A stretch of DNA of 64,000 nt from Colwellia echini (GCF_002843355.2 NZ_PJAI02000001.1:248001-312000); one strand, 5' to 3'. Numbered from the stretch's first letter, positions 49,624 to 60,771 are shown. The notes: a model not told the origin generated them from the letters alone. A program made the numbers and translations.

Positions 49624-51120
49624 ATGACTAAAGAGAATATGAATAACGAAAATAAGTTAAGTAATGATTTAAATCATAATTCAGGCCAAACCTCTCCAAC
49701 CGAGACCCCGAAAAATCTATCTACTGAAGTACCTTCTACACCATCCGAACAATCAATTATCTATATTTTAGATACCAATATTCTATTACACGAGCCTTTT
49801 GCTTTTTTATCGTTTAAAGAGCACGATGTTGTTGTGCCAATGACGGTATTAGAAGAGTTAGATTCAATTAAAGATAGAAATAAAGATGTTAGCCGAGATG
49901 CGCGTGTTGCCATAAGAGCGCTTGAAGATACTTTAAGGGATGCAAGCCCAGAGCAAGTTTTGTCGGGTGTAAAACTTCCGCAAAATGATGAACAGCATCC
50001 TAGCGGTTGTTTAGCCATTATAAATGATTATGCGCTGCCACAAACTGAACATACGTTGTCATTTAACGAAAATGATAACCGTATCATTAATGCAGCATTA
50101 CATATTCAAAAGAAAACACCGAATAAAAAAATTGTATTGGTGACAAAAGATATCAATATGCGCCTTAAAGCAAAAGGTGCAGGGTTAGCTCATGTTGAAG
50201 ATTATAGAACTGACCAATTAATTGATGATATTCAGTTTTTAACGAAAGGATATCATCAATTTTCAGGGGATTTCTGGGAAAAAATTAAAGCTGTTGATAG
50301 TGAATTAGATGGGCGAAATACCACGCATTATGTAGCGCGTGATACCGTGCCTTCAGCATATATTAATGAATATTTATTAGATGATGGTGACAGCTTTGCT
50401 GGCAAAGTTACCGGTTGGGATGACGAACAACTCGCCATTTTAGATTTAGGTCGTGAACGATTATTAACAAAAACTGCATGGGGTATTACCCCTAAAAATA
50501 TTTATCAAGGGATGGCGATGGATGCGTTACTTGACCCTAATATTGATTTGGTTATTCTTACTGGCCCTGCCGGTTGTGGTAAAACACTTTTAGCTTTGGC
50601 AAGCGCGCTTGAGCAAGTTATCGAACGTGGTTTGTATGATAAAATTATTGTTACTCGAAGCACCCCTGAAATAGCAGAGTCTATTGGTTTTTTACCCGGT
50701 ACGGAAGAAGAAAAAATGGCGCCTTGGCTTGCTGCAATTACTGATTCTCTTGAAGTATTGCATCAACAAGATGAGAGTATGCATGGCAGCTTAAATTACA
50801 TTATGGATAAAGCGAATATTCAATTTAAATCGGTTAACTTTATGCGTGGGCGAAGTATACAAAATGCCTTAGTATTACTTGACGAGTGTCAAAACCTAAC
50901 AGCAGCGCAATTAAAAACCATTATTACTCGTTGTGGTGAGGGCACTAAAATTGTCTGCTCGGGTAATTTAGCGCAAATAGATAGTAATTACTTAACCGCG
51001 GTTACTTCAGGTTTAACGTATATTGTGGAGCGTTTTAAAGATTTCCCAGGCTCAGCAACCATTAACTTAAATGGTGTGGTTCGTAGTCGATTAGCTTCAT
51101 TTGCGGAAGAAAACCTATAG
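49624..51120 (+). CDS. PIN-domain and PhoH-like ATPase fusion protein
   Basis: The protein joins an N-terminal PIN nuclease-like domain (about 45-190, YILDTNILLHEPFAF with the acidic residues in DTN and in EELD) to a C-terminal PhoH ATPase (about 275-498; Walker A GPAGCGKTLLAL at 314, Walker B ALVLLDECQN). This PhoH2-type architecture is linked to RNA unwinding and cleavage, often called YlaK. I use the ATG at 49624 (498 residues; GGAG 7 nt upstream) instead of a longer reading from 49567. The first ~40 residues are low-complexity. Its specific RNA target is unknown. Confidence 0.93.
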   Translation: MTKENMNNENKLSNDLNHNSGQTSPTETPKNLSTEVPSTPSEQSIIYILDTNILLHEPFAFLSFKEHDVVVPMTVLEELDSIKDRNKDVSRDARVAIRALEDTLRDASPEQVLSGVKLPQNDEQHPSGCLAIINDYALPQTEHTLSFNENDNRIINAALHIQKKTPNKKIVLVTKDINMRLKAKGAGLAHVEDYRTDQLIDDIQFLTKGYHQFSGDFWEKIKAVDSELDGRNTTHYVARDTVPSAYINEYLLDDGDSFAGKVTGWDDEQLAILDLGRERLLTKTAWGITPKNIYQGMAMDALLDPNIDLVILTGPAGCGKTLLALASALEQVIERGLYDKIIVTRSTPEIAESIGFLPGTEEEKMAPWLAAITDSLEVLHQQDESMHGSLNYIMDKANIQFKSVNFMRGRSIQNALVLLDECQNLTAAQLKTIITRCGEGTKIVCSGNLAQIDSNYLTAVTSGLTYIVERFKDFPGSATINLNGVVRSRLASFAEENL

Positions 51121-51193
51121 ATTTAAAATATGATGATTTAACGCATGTAATCCTTAAATCGTCTATCTTAAATAATTATCATAACCACCTATG

Positions 51194-51252
51194 AAAAGTA
51201 ACTTATGTAGTTAACCTAATCTATCTCTCAGGTTAACTAAGTTACTTTTTTA
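51194..51252 (+). terminator. long-stem terminator after the PhoH gene
   Basis: AAAAGTAACTTA followed by TAGTTAACCT (51194-51217) pairs with AGGTTAACTA followed by AGTTACTTTT (51230-51249) with a 2-nt bulge and runs into T. Confidence 0.85.
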
Positions 51253-51356
51253 CTTTAAACTCCTAGCAAACCTTGCTTAAATTAAGTGACTGCTTTAATT
51301 TATTACCTTCCCGTTATTCTATTCTATTTTACTCAGTTAAATGTTAAGGCAACACA

Positions 51357-54300
51357 GTGTATTATCAATCAGGTGTTAGTACAGTTTTTAGGCGTTATAA
51401 TATAACGGTAGTTGTTGCTTTTATCGTCATTATTTTAGTTGCTTTATCGGTTGCTTCCTTACGTTATTTTAATCAAATCACTCATCACCAACAGCAAAGT
51501 TTGTTGGAATTAAAGCAAGAAGCTCAGCAATTAAATGTGATGCTTGAGCAAAGTGTGCAAGCTGTTGTTGGTATACAAGAGTTTGCTGAATATATTCTCG
51601 AACATCCTAATGAATTACTTACCCCAATGCCTTCCTTGTCTCAACAAGGTGATACATTTTATTTAAATAAAACCGAACATGATGTTATCCAACAAGGTAA
51701 AAGATTAAGCAGTAGTATTACGGGGTTAGGCCAAGTGAGTCAGTTCAATGAACTGCAAAAGCAAGAGATTGCAATGGCGAATGCATTAACGCCTGCTTTT
51801 ATTGCTGCACAAAATATTATTCAAGAAGCAACTTGGTTTTATTATATTTCCTTTAATAAATTTGTGAATATATACCCTTGGGTTGATCGAGAAATTTGGC
51901 AATTTAGTGAAAGTACATTAACAAGCCCTCATTTCAAAAGAATGAATACCTTAACCGAAAAAAACAATAGCGTACTATGGTCTTCACCTTATCTTGATGC
52001 TGCCGGTAGTGGTATGAATGCGTCACTTGGAACAGGGGTTTTTTATGGCGATAAACTATTAGGGGCAGTGGTTATTGATGTTAATTTGTCTAGGCTGCAC
52101 GCGAGCTTGTCTGAATTAAACTCTGGTGATGAAGGGATCATCTTATACAATCAAGATAATGAAATACTATTAGCTAAACGCTTAGGAAAAGAATCGTTAA
52201 GTTATCGTGCGTCTTGGCAAGATATACTGCCAACTGACTTACAATATTTATCCGTAGAAAAATTAGCGAAAATTAATGATGCAGAGCGAATTGGTGAATG
52301 GTTTATTGAAAAGCAGCCTATTGCCGTTAATGGTTGGTCGTTACTTAAGTATCAAAAATTTGCCAATTTCTCTGCGCCTCAATACAGTGACTTCATCTTT
52401 ATTTTTTCGATGATGTTTATAGGGTTACTTGCCTTTTTAATGTTAATAAACAGCATGACTAAACGTACATTTATTAAGCCAACAACCGAATTTATTCGCC
52501 ACATTCAATATTGTGCTGAAGGTGATCCTGGTAAAGTAACACCTACACCAGACTGGTTGCATTGGTTTCAGGTTGTTGAAGATATATTTGTTCAAAATAG
52601 AACCTTGTTATTACAACTTACAGAGCAAAATGATGTATTAGATAGCCGCGTCATTGAGAAAACCAAAGCATTACAAGAAACCAGTGCTAAACATCAGCGA
52701 GATTACGCTCTTTTGCGATCAGTGATGAATGCTATTCCAGAGTTAATTGTTTTTAATGATAATAATGGCTTATTGATAGGTTGTAATAATGCCTTTGAAC
52801 GATTAACTAAACATAGTGTTGAGGAAATGTTAGGAGAAAGAGCGGTTAGGTTTATGCCTACAGAGTTAGCTATAGAAATTAACCGTTTAAATGCACTCAA
52901 CGATAATGTTTATCCACAACAAGCTTTAATTAAAGCAGGGGAGTTTACCTACCAAGGATTTTGTAATCAGTTTACCGATGAGCAAGGGAATATTTTGGGC
53001 TCAATTAGTCTCTTTCATGATGTTACTGTTCAGCAAGCAACTCAATCAGCTCTGGAAAGTGCTAAAGATCAAGCCGAATATGCAAACCGTGTGAAAATAC
53101 AATTTCTAGCTAATATGAGTCACGAAGTGAGAACGCCAATTAATGCCATGCAAGGAATGATGGATTTATTATCGCGCACTGCTCTTGATACACGACAAGA
53201 GCATTACTTGCTGAACGCGCAAAGTGCTTCATCAACATTACTCCACCTTGTTGATGAACTGTTAGATTTATCTAAAGTTGAAGCGGGTAAAATGGTTGTT
53301 AGTCAAGCGCCAGTTAATTTAGCTAATATTATAGATAAAGCGCTTAAATTAAATATCACTAATGTAAATCATCAACGTGTTGAAGTGCTAATCGACATAA
53401 GCGCTGCAGTGCCAAGTAATGTGCTTAGTGATGAAATGCGCTTAGTGCAAGTGTTAGCTAATTTATTTAATAACGCGATTAAGTTTACTGAGCAAGGACA
53501 AATTAAGTTAATTGTTGATACCTTGGCTAATAATGATAGTCATACTCAGGTAAGGTTTAGAATGATAGATACCGGTATTGGTATTGCTAGCGATAATCAA
53601 AGTCATTTGTTTACAGCTTTTAGTCAAGCCGATGAGTCCATGACCCGTAAATATGGTGGCTCTGGTTTAGGTTTATCTATTTGTCAGCAGATTATTAAGT
53701 TACTTGGCGGTAAAATAACCTTGACGAGTCAACTAGGTCAAGGAAGTGAGTTGAGTTTTGTTTTACCTTTGGAAAAAGTCATTATTGATAGAGTCGGTGA
53801 GCAAGTACTCATCGGGCAAAAAAACAGTGACTTCAACTATGCTGAGTTTGCTAATTTACCCACAGAGTTAAACAAACCGCTTGTTAAAGACATAATCGTT
53901 TATGCGATTAAACAGTGTTTCTCTGATAGTTTTATCAAGAGCATTGAATTGATGGGTTGGCACTTAAAAGTACTGGATACAGTTGATGATTTTTTACATA
54001 TTGACAATACCGACGCTGAATTATTGCAGCCAAAGGTATTACTGATTGATGAAGTGAATCTGTCGTTACTGCAAGGCTCTCAATTAAGTGATGTTAGACT
54101 AACTGACTGTTTAACTAACGTTAACTTACTTTGTTTATGTCAACCAGCTTTGACATCTTTAAGTAATGAAACAGGGCACCATTTAGATGCCCTTGAAATA
54201 CCATATTTGTTGTTGGATTTACCGTTATTTAGATTTGCACTCGATCAAATATCGCAAGCCTTAAATAAACCAATGATAATTAAACCAATGATAAACTCCA

Positions 54301-54893
54301 AAATAGTTGAACCGATAACTAAGTCAGCAGTTATTGATGCAACAAGCTTATCTGTTGAGAATAGCGATAAAAAAACGCTAGTAAAGCGATGCAATAAAGA
54401 TGATTCGATGAATGCTAGCATCAAAAAGAATGGCAATAGTGAGGCCAGATCGGAAAGTGAGACAACACAATTGTCGGTAAATTCTGTAGATATCGAAGAA
54501 AACTTACAAGGTGTATCAATACTTTTAGTGGAAGACAATTTAATTAACCAACTTGTCGCTAACGAGTTACTAGTTAGTATGCACGCCAAAGTAACAATAG
54601 CCGACAATGGTCAAGCGGCGTTAGATATTTTAACTGATGAAAAATTTGACGTGGTATTAATGGATATCCAAATGCCAATAATGGACGGGTTAACGACAAC
54701 TAAGCTTATTAGAAAGCAGAGTCATTATAAAAATTTACCGATAATTGCTATGACGGCACATGCAAGGGAAGAAGATAAGCAACAAAGTCTTGATGCGGGT
54801 ATGAATTTTCATATGGCTAAGCCAGTAACGGGCAAAGCTTTGTTAAGTAGCATAAAAACGGTGCTTTTTCAGTGTACTAATACTGACCACTAA
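51357..54893 (+). CDS. hybrid sensor histidine kinase
   Basis: A membrane-bound hybrid kinase of 1178 residues beginning at GTG (AAGG 7 nt upstream). Order: membrane helix 1 (about 14-35), an extracytoplasmic sensor of the Cache type (about 40-340), membrane helix 2 (about 342-365), a PAS domain (about 447-560), HisKA with phospho-acceptor H589 in NMSHEVRTPINAM, HATPase (about 690-806, DTGIGI and GGSGLGLSI), a diverged receiver-like segment (about 830-970), a Ser/Asn/Lys-rich linker, and a C-terminal REC domain (about 1054-1175, D1103 in DVVLMDIQMPIMDG). There is no HPt domain or adjacent response regulator, so its output partner is elsewhere. The stimulus is unknown. Confidence 0.92.
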   Translation: MYYQSGVSTVFRRYNITVVVAFIVIILVALSVASLRYFNQITHHQQQSLLELKQEAQQLNVMLEQSVQAVVGIQEFAEYILEHPNELLTPMPSLSQQGDTFYLNKTEHDVIQQGKRLSSSITGLGQVSQFNELQKQEIAMANALTPAFIAAQNIIQEATWFYYISFNKFVNIYPWVDREIWQFSESTLTSPHFKRMNTLTEKNNSVLWSSPYLDAAGSGMNASLGTGVFYGDKLLGAVVIDVNLSRLHASLSELNSGDEGIILYNQDNEILLAKRLGKESLSYRASWQDILPTDLQYLSVEKLAKINDAERIGEWFIEKQPIAVNGWSLLKYQKFANFSAPQYSDFIFIFSMMFIGLLAFLMLINSMTKRTFIKPTTEFIRHIQYCAEGDPGKVTPTPDWLHWFQVVEDIFVQNRTLLLQLTEQNDVLDSRVIEKTKALQETSAKHQRDYALLRSVMNAIPELIVFNDNNGLLIGCNNAFERLTKHSVEEMLGERAVRFMPTELAIEINRLNALNDNVYPQQALIKAGEFTYQGFCNQFTDEQGNILGSISLFHDVTVQQATQSALESAKDQAEYANRVKIQFLANMSHEVRTPINAMQGMMDLLSRTALDTRQEHYLLNAQSASSTLLHLVDELLDLSKVEAGKMVVSQAPVNLANIIDKALKLNITNVNHQRVEVLIDISAAVPSNVLSDEMRLVQVLANLFNNAIKFTEQGQIKLIVDTLANNDSHTQVRFRMIDTGIGIASDNQSHLFTAFSQADESMTRKYGGSGLGLSICQQIIKLLGGKITLTSQLGQGSELSFVLPLEKVIIDRVGEQVLIGQKNSDFNYAEFANLPTELNKPLVKDIIVYAIKQCFSDSFIKSIELMGWHLKVLDTVDDFLHIDNTDAELLQPKVLLIDEVNLSLLQGSQLSDVRLTDCLTNVNLLCLCQPALTSLSNETGHHLDALEIPYLLLDLPLFRFALDQISQALNKPMIIKPMINSKIVEPITKSAVIDATSLSVENSDKKTLVKRCNKDDSMNASIKKNGNSEARSESETTQLSVNSVDIEENLQGVSILLVEDNLINQLVANELLVSMHAKVTIADNGQAALDILTDEKFDVVLMDIQMPIMDGLTTTKLIRKQSHYKNLPIIAMTAHAREEDKQQSLDAGMNFHMAKPVTGKALLSSIKTVLFQCTNTDH

Positions 54894-54900
54894 TTTTAAG

Positions 54901-54953
54901 ATAAAAAATGCGTTTATACGGTGTGTTTATAATACCATCGCATAAACGTATTT
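54901..54953 (-). terminator. terminator after argR (possibly bidirectional)
   Basis: AATGCGTTTATACGGTG (54907-54923) pairs with CATCGCATAAACGTATT (54936-54952) with three wobble-type positions. On the minus strand it runs into six T, on the plus strand into a weaker TTTAT. Confidence 0.6.
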
Positions 54954-55034
54954 ATAGCTAATCATGTACTGATCACCTACCTAGTTATATGGTTAACACC
55001 CACTTAGTAATGTACTTAACATAAGTTATATTAA

Positions 55035-55508
55035 TTAGCTTAAATTCAAGGAGAAAAGTTGCTCTAATCTTTTAATCGTTTCTTCAATTTTACTGATGTC
55101 TGTTGGTGCTATAAAAATAGTATCGTCTCCTGCAATAGTGCCTAGTACACCATCACTCTTACTTAAACTATCTAACAAACGCGCTATTAATTGCGCTGCA
55201 CCAGGACTTGTTTGAATAATGATCATCACTGAGTTATGTTCTATCTCTAGTACTAATTGCTTTAGGGGACTTTGTGCCGTAGGTACACCTAATTCAGCAG
55301 GTAAGCAATAAACCATTTCTTGGCGAGCATTACGGGTTCTTACCGCACCATATTTACTGAGCATACGTGATATTTTTGACTGACTGATGTTATCAAAACC
55401 ATAGGCTTTTAATGATTCGACTATTTCACCTTGTGAGCTAAATTGCTCTTGTTTTAATAAGTCTTTAAAAACTTGTACAAGTTCTTCTTGTTTTTGTAAA
55501 CCGCTCAT
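55035..55508 (-). CDS. argR: arginine repressor ArgR
   Basis: ArgR is the hexameric L-arginine-dependent repressor of arginine biosynthesis. The 157 residues (E. coli 156) show the N-terminal winged HTH (about 1-75, [26 protein letters not shown]) and the C-terminal oligomerisation and arginine-binding domain with [19 protein letters not shown] and [13 protein letters not shown]. Divergent from mdh across a 428-bp gap, an arrangement conserved in enteric and marine gammaproteobacteria. Confidence 0.96.
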   Translation of the reverse strand: MSGLQKQEELVQVFKDLLKQEQFSSQGEIVESLKAYGFDNISQSKISRMLSKYGAVRTRNARQEMVYCLPAELGVPTAQSPLKQLVLEIEHNSVMIIIQTSPGAAQLIARLLDSLSKSDGVLGTIAGDDTIFIAPTDISKIEETIKRLEQLFSLNLS

Positions 55509-55936
55509 AATGAATAACTAACCTTGTAATGAGTAACTTTGAAATAGATTTATTCTTTAATAATTAATCGAGGCGAATTAAATATTCGTTTTCAGTCATG
55601 TCGCCAGAATGTCATCATCGCATAAAATTTCATTAAAACAGAATAATTATATAAAATAAATAATACAATCTAAAAATTATCGCTCTGCTTGAACTTAATT
55701 GAATAGTGCTTGATATCAATATTTTAGTTTGGTTTTGTTTACTTAGTGGTTAGCAATTCAGCAAATAGATAGTCAATATATGCGTATATAATTTGTTTTT
55801 TGTCTACTTATGCTATATCTTTTGCCCAGAAATAAATTAACGTATTTACTCAAGTACAAATAAATGTTTATTTGAGTAAATAAGTTAATCAATTAATGTA
55901 CAATAAATAACCCCATTTATAGTTCGGAGATATCAA
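55509..55936. other. 428-bp divergent region between argR and mdh
   Basis: No gene is seen. It must contain promoters for both genes. Two symmetrical AT-rich sequences stand out: CGAATTAAATATTCG near 55574 and CAAATAAATGTTTATTTG near 55857. The first resembles an ARG box but has a spacing of five instead of four between half-sites. Confidence 0.5.
55857..55874. repeat. perfect palindrome upstream of mdh
   Basis: CAAATAAA is mirrored as TTTATTTG around a central TG, about 62 nt before the mdh ATG. It may be an operator; the binding protein is not known. Confidence 0.45.
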
Positions 55937-56872
55937 ATGAAAGTAGCAGTTTTAGGCGCCGCAGGCGGTATTGGTCAAGCGTTATCTTTATTATTAAAAA
56001 CTCAATTACCAGCGGGTTCAGAGTTAGCATTATATGATGTTGCACCAGTTGTTCCTGGTGTTGCTGTTGATTTATCACACATCCCAACAGCTGTTAAAGT
56101 TGAAGGTTTTGGTGCTGATGCGTTAGGCCAAGCATTGACTGGTGCTGATATTGTAATCATTCCAGCAGGTATGCCACGTAAGCCAGGTATGGACCGTGCA
56201 GATTTATTCGCAGTAAATGCTGGTATCATCAAAACTTTAGCAGAAGGCATTGTTGCTAACTGTCCTAAAGCGTTAGTTGGTGTTATCACTAACCCTGTAA
56301 ACGGCACTGTGCCAATTGTTGCTGAAGTATTCAAGAAAGCGGGTACTTACGATAAAAACCGTGTTTTCGGTGTAACAACTCTTGATGTTATCCGTAGTGA
56401 AGCATTTGTTGCTGAGCTTAAAGGCTTAGACGTTGCAACTGTTAAAGTTCCAGTAATTGGTGGCCATTCAGGTACAACTATTTTACCTCTTCTTTCACAA
56501 GTTGAAGGCGTAACTTTCTCTGATGAAGAAGTTGCTGCATTAACTCCACGTATCCAAAATGCTGGTACTGAAGTTGTAAATGCTAAAGCGGGTGGCGGTA
56601 GCGCTACTTTATCAATGGGCGCTGCTGCTGCTCGTTTTTGTTTATCTTTAGTTAAAGGTTTACAAGGCGAAGAAGTTGTAGATTACGCTTACGTTGATGT
56701 TGCTGATGGCGATGCTGCATACTTTGCACATCCTGTACGTTTAGGTAAAAACGGTGTTGAAGAGATTTTATCTTACGGCGCATTATCAGCGTTTGAAGAA
56801 AAAGCTAAAAACGACATGTTAGAAACATTAAATAAAGACATTCAAGAAGGTGTTGATTTCATCAATGCATAA
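55937..56872 (+). CDS. mdh: NAD-dependent malate dehydrogenase
   Basis: Mdh interconverts malate and oxaloacetate in the TCA cycle. The 311 residues (E. coli 312) carry the NAD-binding loop GAAGGIG (7-13), the substrate arginine loop [23 protein letters not shown], and the catalytic His177 in [10 protein letters not shown]. The good codon use and the strong terminator after it fit a highly expressed gene. It is divergent from argR. Confidence 0.98.
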   Translation: MKVAVLGAAGGIGQALSLLLKTQLPAGSELALYDVAPVVPGVAVDLSHIPTAVKVEGFGADALGQALTGADIVIIPAGMPRKPGMDRADLFAVNAGIIKTLAEGIVANCPKALVGVITNPVNGTVPIVAEVFKKAGTYDKNRVFGVTTLDVIRSEAFVAELKGLDVATVKVPVIGGHSGTTILPLLSQVEGVTFSDEEVAALTPRIQNAGTEVVNAKAGGGSATLSMGAAAARFCLSLVKGLQGEEVVDYAYVDVADGDAAYFAHPVRLGKNGVEEILSYGALSAFEEKAKNDMLETLNKDIQEGVDFINA

Positions 56873-56893
56873 TTGATAAAAACAATAGCTTGT

Positions 56894-56930
56894 AAAAAGC
56901 CAGTCATTTTAAAGTGACTGGCTTTTTTTT
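56894..56930. terminator. bidirectional terminator after mdh
   Basis: AAAAAGCCAGTCA(CTT-like loop) pairs with TGACTGGCTTTTT (56894-56906 and 56915-56927), then more T. It serves mdh and probably the convergent PqiA-like gene. Confidence 0.9.
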
Positions 56931-56952
56931 GACTAAAATATAGTCAGTGGTG

Positions 56953-57516
56953 TTATTTGGCTTTATTAATTGCGTATTGACTAAGCTGGCTAGCCAGTAA
57001 CGACAAAATACAATAGGCAAAAAAATAATAAAAACCATTACCAACATTCGATAAAGTTTCACTACTCATTGCTAATTTGATTTGAAAAGAAAACAAGTTA
57101 AATTGTTGATGATTCATCGTTTCCGCATGGTTAGTGGATAATACCGCTAGAAAAACCGCGATAACAAACACATCAGCCATCGACCATTTACCAATAGCAC
57201 TAATCACATTCAGTATTTTTTTAGCGAGTTGGGTATTAGTAATAAAATAAGCAGCACAAACTAATATTGCCTTTATTGCAGGAATTGCGACTGAAAAAAT
57301 AAACAGCGCGATAGCTACTAACAAACGATCTTTAGTCCATAATTCGTTAATCGTGCCTAATAACGATAACTCTTTATTAATGACTTCAGTGGTTATCTGC
57401 GTGCCGCCAACATGGGCATTCGCTTCCATTACTAAAGAAAAAATAGGTAGAGTAATGCCAGGAATAAATAAACCGATGGCAAAAATATTTAATAAAAAAC
57501 CTAAATGTTTAGTCAT
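56953..57516 (-). CDS. PqiA/YebS-family membrane protein (single domain)
   Basis: A 187-residue inner-membrane protein with four membrane segments and the paraquat-inducible protein A motifs, notably GKWSMADVFVIAVFLAVL near residue 108. E. coli PqiA and YebS have two such domains with zinc-ribbon CXXC segments; this protein has a single domain and no CXXC. PqiA-type proteins pair with MCE-domain proteins in lipid transport, but no MCE partner is next to it. It lies 12 nt after ispB on the same strand, so they may be cotranscribed. Confidence 0.85.
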   Translation of the reverse strand: MTKHLGFLLNIFAIGLFIPGITLPIFSLVMEANAHVGGTQITTEVINKELSLLGTINELWTKDRLLVAIALFIFSVAIPAIKAILVCAAYFITNTQLAKKILNVISAIGKWSMADVFVIAVFLAVLSTNHAETMNHQQFNLFSFQIKLAMSSETLSNVGNGFYYFFAYCILSLLASQLSQYAINKAK

Positions 57517-57528
57517 GGTAAGTTACAG

Positions 57529-58512
57529 TTAAACTGAGCGATTGGCTGCAATATGCGCTAGAGAAATAAGTGCAGATTTATAATCTGAATCTGGGATAAC
57601 CTCTAATGATTTAATTGCTTTATCTGCTTCTTCAGCGGCTTTATTATTAGTGTAGGTAATAGAGCCAGTCTCTTCCATTGCTTGCAAAATAGCATCAAGG
57701 TTATCCATGCCAGTACAATTTTCAATAGCATCTTTTATTAATGCTTGTTGCGCCTCAGTGCCATTATTCATGGCATAAAGTAATGGTAAGGTAGGTTTGC
57801 CTTCAGCCAGGTCGTCACCAACGTTTTTGCCCATAGCTTGTGCATCAGCGGTGTAGTCCATTACATCATCAATTAGTTGAAAGGCAGTTCCTAAATATTT
57901 ACCGTAATCAGCCATTGCAGCTTCAACTTTGTCATCTTGCTGTGAAACTACCGCGGCAAGTCGGGTTGCTGCTTCAAATAGTTTAGCTGTTTTACAGTAG
58001 ATAACTTGCATGTAACTTTCTTCTGTAGTGTTAGCATCATTACAATTCATTAATTGTAATACTTCACCTTCAGCAACAATATTGGTCGCATCAGATAAAA
58101 TATCCATAATGCGCATATCGCCGATTTTAGTCATCATTTGAAACGAACGGGTGTAGAGAAAGTCGCCTACCAGTACGCTCGCGCCATTACCAAAAAGCGC
58201 ATTAGCGGTTTCTCTACCGCGACGCATGTTTGACTCGTCAACCACATCATCATGCAATAAAGTTGCGGTATGAATAAACTCTATAATGGCAGCAATATTT
58301 AAATGTTGAACGCCTTTATAACCTAATGCTCTAGCGGCAAGCACTGTTAACATTGGGCGCATTCGCTTACCACCACCGTTAACAATGTATATACCTAATT
58401 GATTAATGAGAGCAACGTCAGATTGTAATTGATCATAAATAAGATCGTTTACTGCAGTCATGTCGCTTTGTGCTAATTTTTGTATTGCTTGAATATCTAC
58501 GTTATTGCCCAT
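57529..58512 (-). CDS. ispB: octaprenyl diphosphate synthase IspB
   Basis: IspB makes the polyprenyl side chain of ubiquinone and menaquinone from FPP and IPP. The 327 residues (E. coli 323) hold both aspartate-rich motifs: the first DDVVD at D88-D92 in TLLHDDVVDES, the second LIDDVMDY near residue 215; GGGKRMRPML is the IPP-binding start. The chain length cannot be read reliably from sequence alone. Divergent from rplU, as in many gammaproteobacteria. Confidence 0.95.
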   Translation of the reverse strand: MGNNVDIQAIQKLAQSDMTAVNDLIYDQLQSDVALINQLGIYIVNGGGKRMRPMLTVLAARALGYKGVQHLNIAAIIEFIHTATLLHDDVVDESNMRRGRETANALFGNGASVLVGDFLYTRSFQMMTKIGDMRIMDILSDATNIVAEGEVLQLMNCNDANTTEESYMQVIYCKTAKLFEAATRLAAVVSQQDDKVEAAMADYGKYLGTAFQLIDDVMDYTADAQAMGKNVGDDLAEGKPTLPLLYAMNNGTEAQQALIKDAIENCTGMDNLDAILQAMEETGSITYTNNKAAEEADKAIKSLEVIPDSDYKSALISLAHIAANRSV

Positions 58513-58710
58513 ATTGCTTTTCTTTAGCTATTTCGTTTAGTTATTAATCAAAAGGTTTCAATTAGTTACTTACCCTGTTTAAGGGGATAAAGTTTACACT
58601 AAATTTTATCCAAAAGAACTTTTCTAACCGTATTGTTTTTAAATTGTTGGATGAAAAGTTAATAAAACACTAAGAATTAAAATAAACTTGTCAAATGATC
58701 ATATTTAAAC

Positions 58711-58739
58711 TTGCCCTCGCTAATTTCTTAGCGTAGAAT
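58711..58739 (+). promoter_or_regulatory. promoter of rplU-rpmA
   Basis: TTGCCC (58711-58716) and TAGAAT (58734-58739) are spaced by 17 nt, with a small CGCTAA/TTAGCG inverted repeat in the spacer. It precedes rplU by about 78 nt. Confidence 0.65.
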
Positions 58740-58816
58740 TCGCGCCCTATATTTTTAAATTTAGCGTCATATAACTTTACTGAATAAGTAAAAGATTGGC
58801 GCAGTACGGAGTAGCT

Positions 58817-59128
58817 ATGTACGCGGTATTCCAAAGCGGTGGTAAACAGCATCGTGTAACCGAAGGACAAACAGTTCGTCTAGAAAAGCTTGAGCTTGAA
58901 GTAGGCGCAACAGTAGAATTTGATAACGTTTTAATGATCGCCAATGGCGAAAACATCAATGTAGGCGCGCCTTACGTTGCTGGTGGTAAAGTAGTTGCAG
59001 AGGTTGTTAACCAAGCTCGCGCACCTAAAGTTACTATCGTTAAATTCAAACGTCGTAAGCATTCACGCAAACAAGCGGGCCATCGTCAATGGTTCACTGA
59101 AGTGAAGATTACTGGTATTAACGGCTAA
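58817..59128 (+). CDS. rplU: 50S ribosomal protein L21
   Basis: L21 binds 23S rRNA in the large subunit. From ATG 58817 (GGAG 5 nt upstream) it is 103 residues, exactly the E. coli length, beginning [18 protein letters not shown] seven codons earlier is rejected. The C-terminal [16 protein letters not shown] is the conserved rRNA-binding part. It is followed by rpmA and, after a terminator, obgE. Confidence 0.98.
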   Translation: MYAVFQSGGKQHRVTEGQTVRLEKLELEVGATVEFDNVLMIANGENINVGAPYVAGGKVVAEVVNQARAPKVTIVKFKRRKHSRKQAGHRQWFTEVKITGING

Positions 59129-59144
59129 TTAGGAGCATTTTGAC

Positions 59145-59402
59145 ATGGCACATAAGAAAGCTGCAGGTAGTACACGAAATGGTCGCGACTCAGAAGCTAA
59201 ACGCCTAGGTGTTAAGCGTTTTGGTGGCGAATCTGTTTTAGCTGGTAACATTATTGTTCGTCAACGTGGCACTCGTTTCCACGCTGGTGACAACATGGGT
59301 ATCGGTAAAGATCATACTTTATTTGCTTTATCTGACGGTAAAGTACAATTTGAAGTTAAAGGTCCAAAAAGTCGTAAGTTTGTTAGCATTATTGCTGACT
59401 AA
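59145..59402 (+). CDS. rpmA: 50S ribosomal protein L27
   Basis: L27 reaches into the peptidyl-transferase centre with its flexible N-terminus. The 85 residues equal the E. coli length and start [20 protein letters not shown], the classical sequence, without a cleavable Firmicute-type extension. It is encoded 16 nt after rplU with an AGGAG upstream. Confidence 0.98.
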   Translation: MAHKKAAGSTRNGRDSEAKRLGVKRFGGESVLAGNIIVRQRGTRFHAGDNMGIGKDHTLFALSDGKVQFEVKGPKSRKFVSIIAD

Positions 59403-59420
59403 TTAAAAACTTAGACTCAT

Positions 59421-59450
59421 AAAAACCTCGCTTCATGCGAGGTTTTTTTT
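59421..59450 (+). terminator. terminator after rpmA
   Basis: AAAAACCTCGC and GCGAGGTTTTT form a perfect stem around TTCAT, followed by more T, 20 nt after the stop. obgE is therefore probably transcribed from its own promoter in the next 130 nt. Confidence 0.92.
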
Positions 59451-59576
59451 TATTTTTTTTTAGGCTGAGTAGAGATTGATATTTAGTCGGTCAAAAATAG
59501 TTTATACTAGCGTTAATTAGACTAACGTTAATATAAACGCGTTATTGAACAAGAATTACCACATTAGGGTTATTGA

Positions 59577-60743
<1,167 letters not shown>

Positions 60744-60771
60744 TCGTTACTGTCTCATAATGTATTAACAT

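Noticed and set aside
51222-51236. CTCTCAGGTTAACTA as a further copy of the 20-bp motif
   Set aside because: The similarity is confined to the right half and the sequence is explained by the arm of the PhoH-gene terminator.
55574-55588. CGAATTAAATATTCG as a true ARG box
   Set aside because: Half-sites are separated by five bases instead of four and the outer bases do not match, so it is only listed as a candidate.
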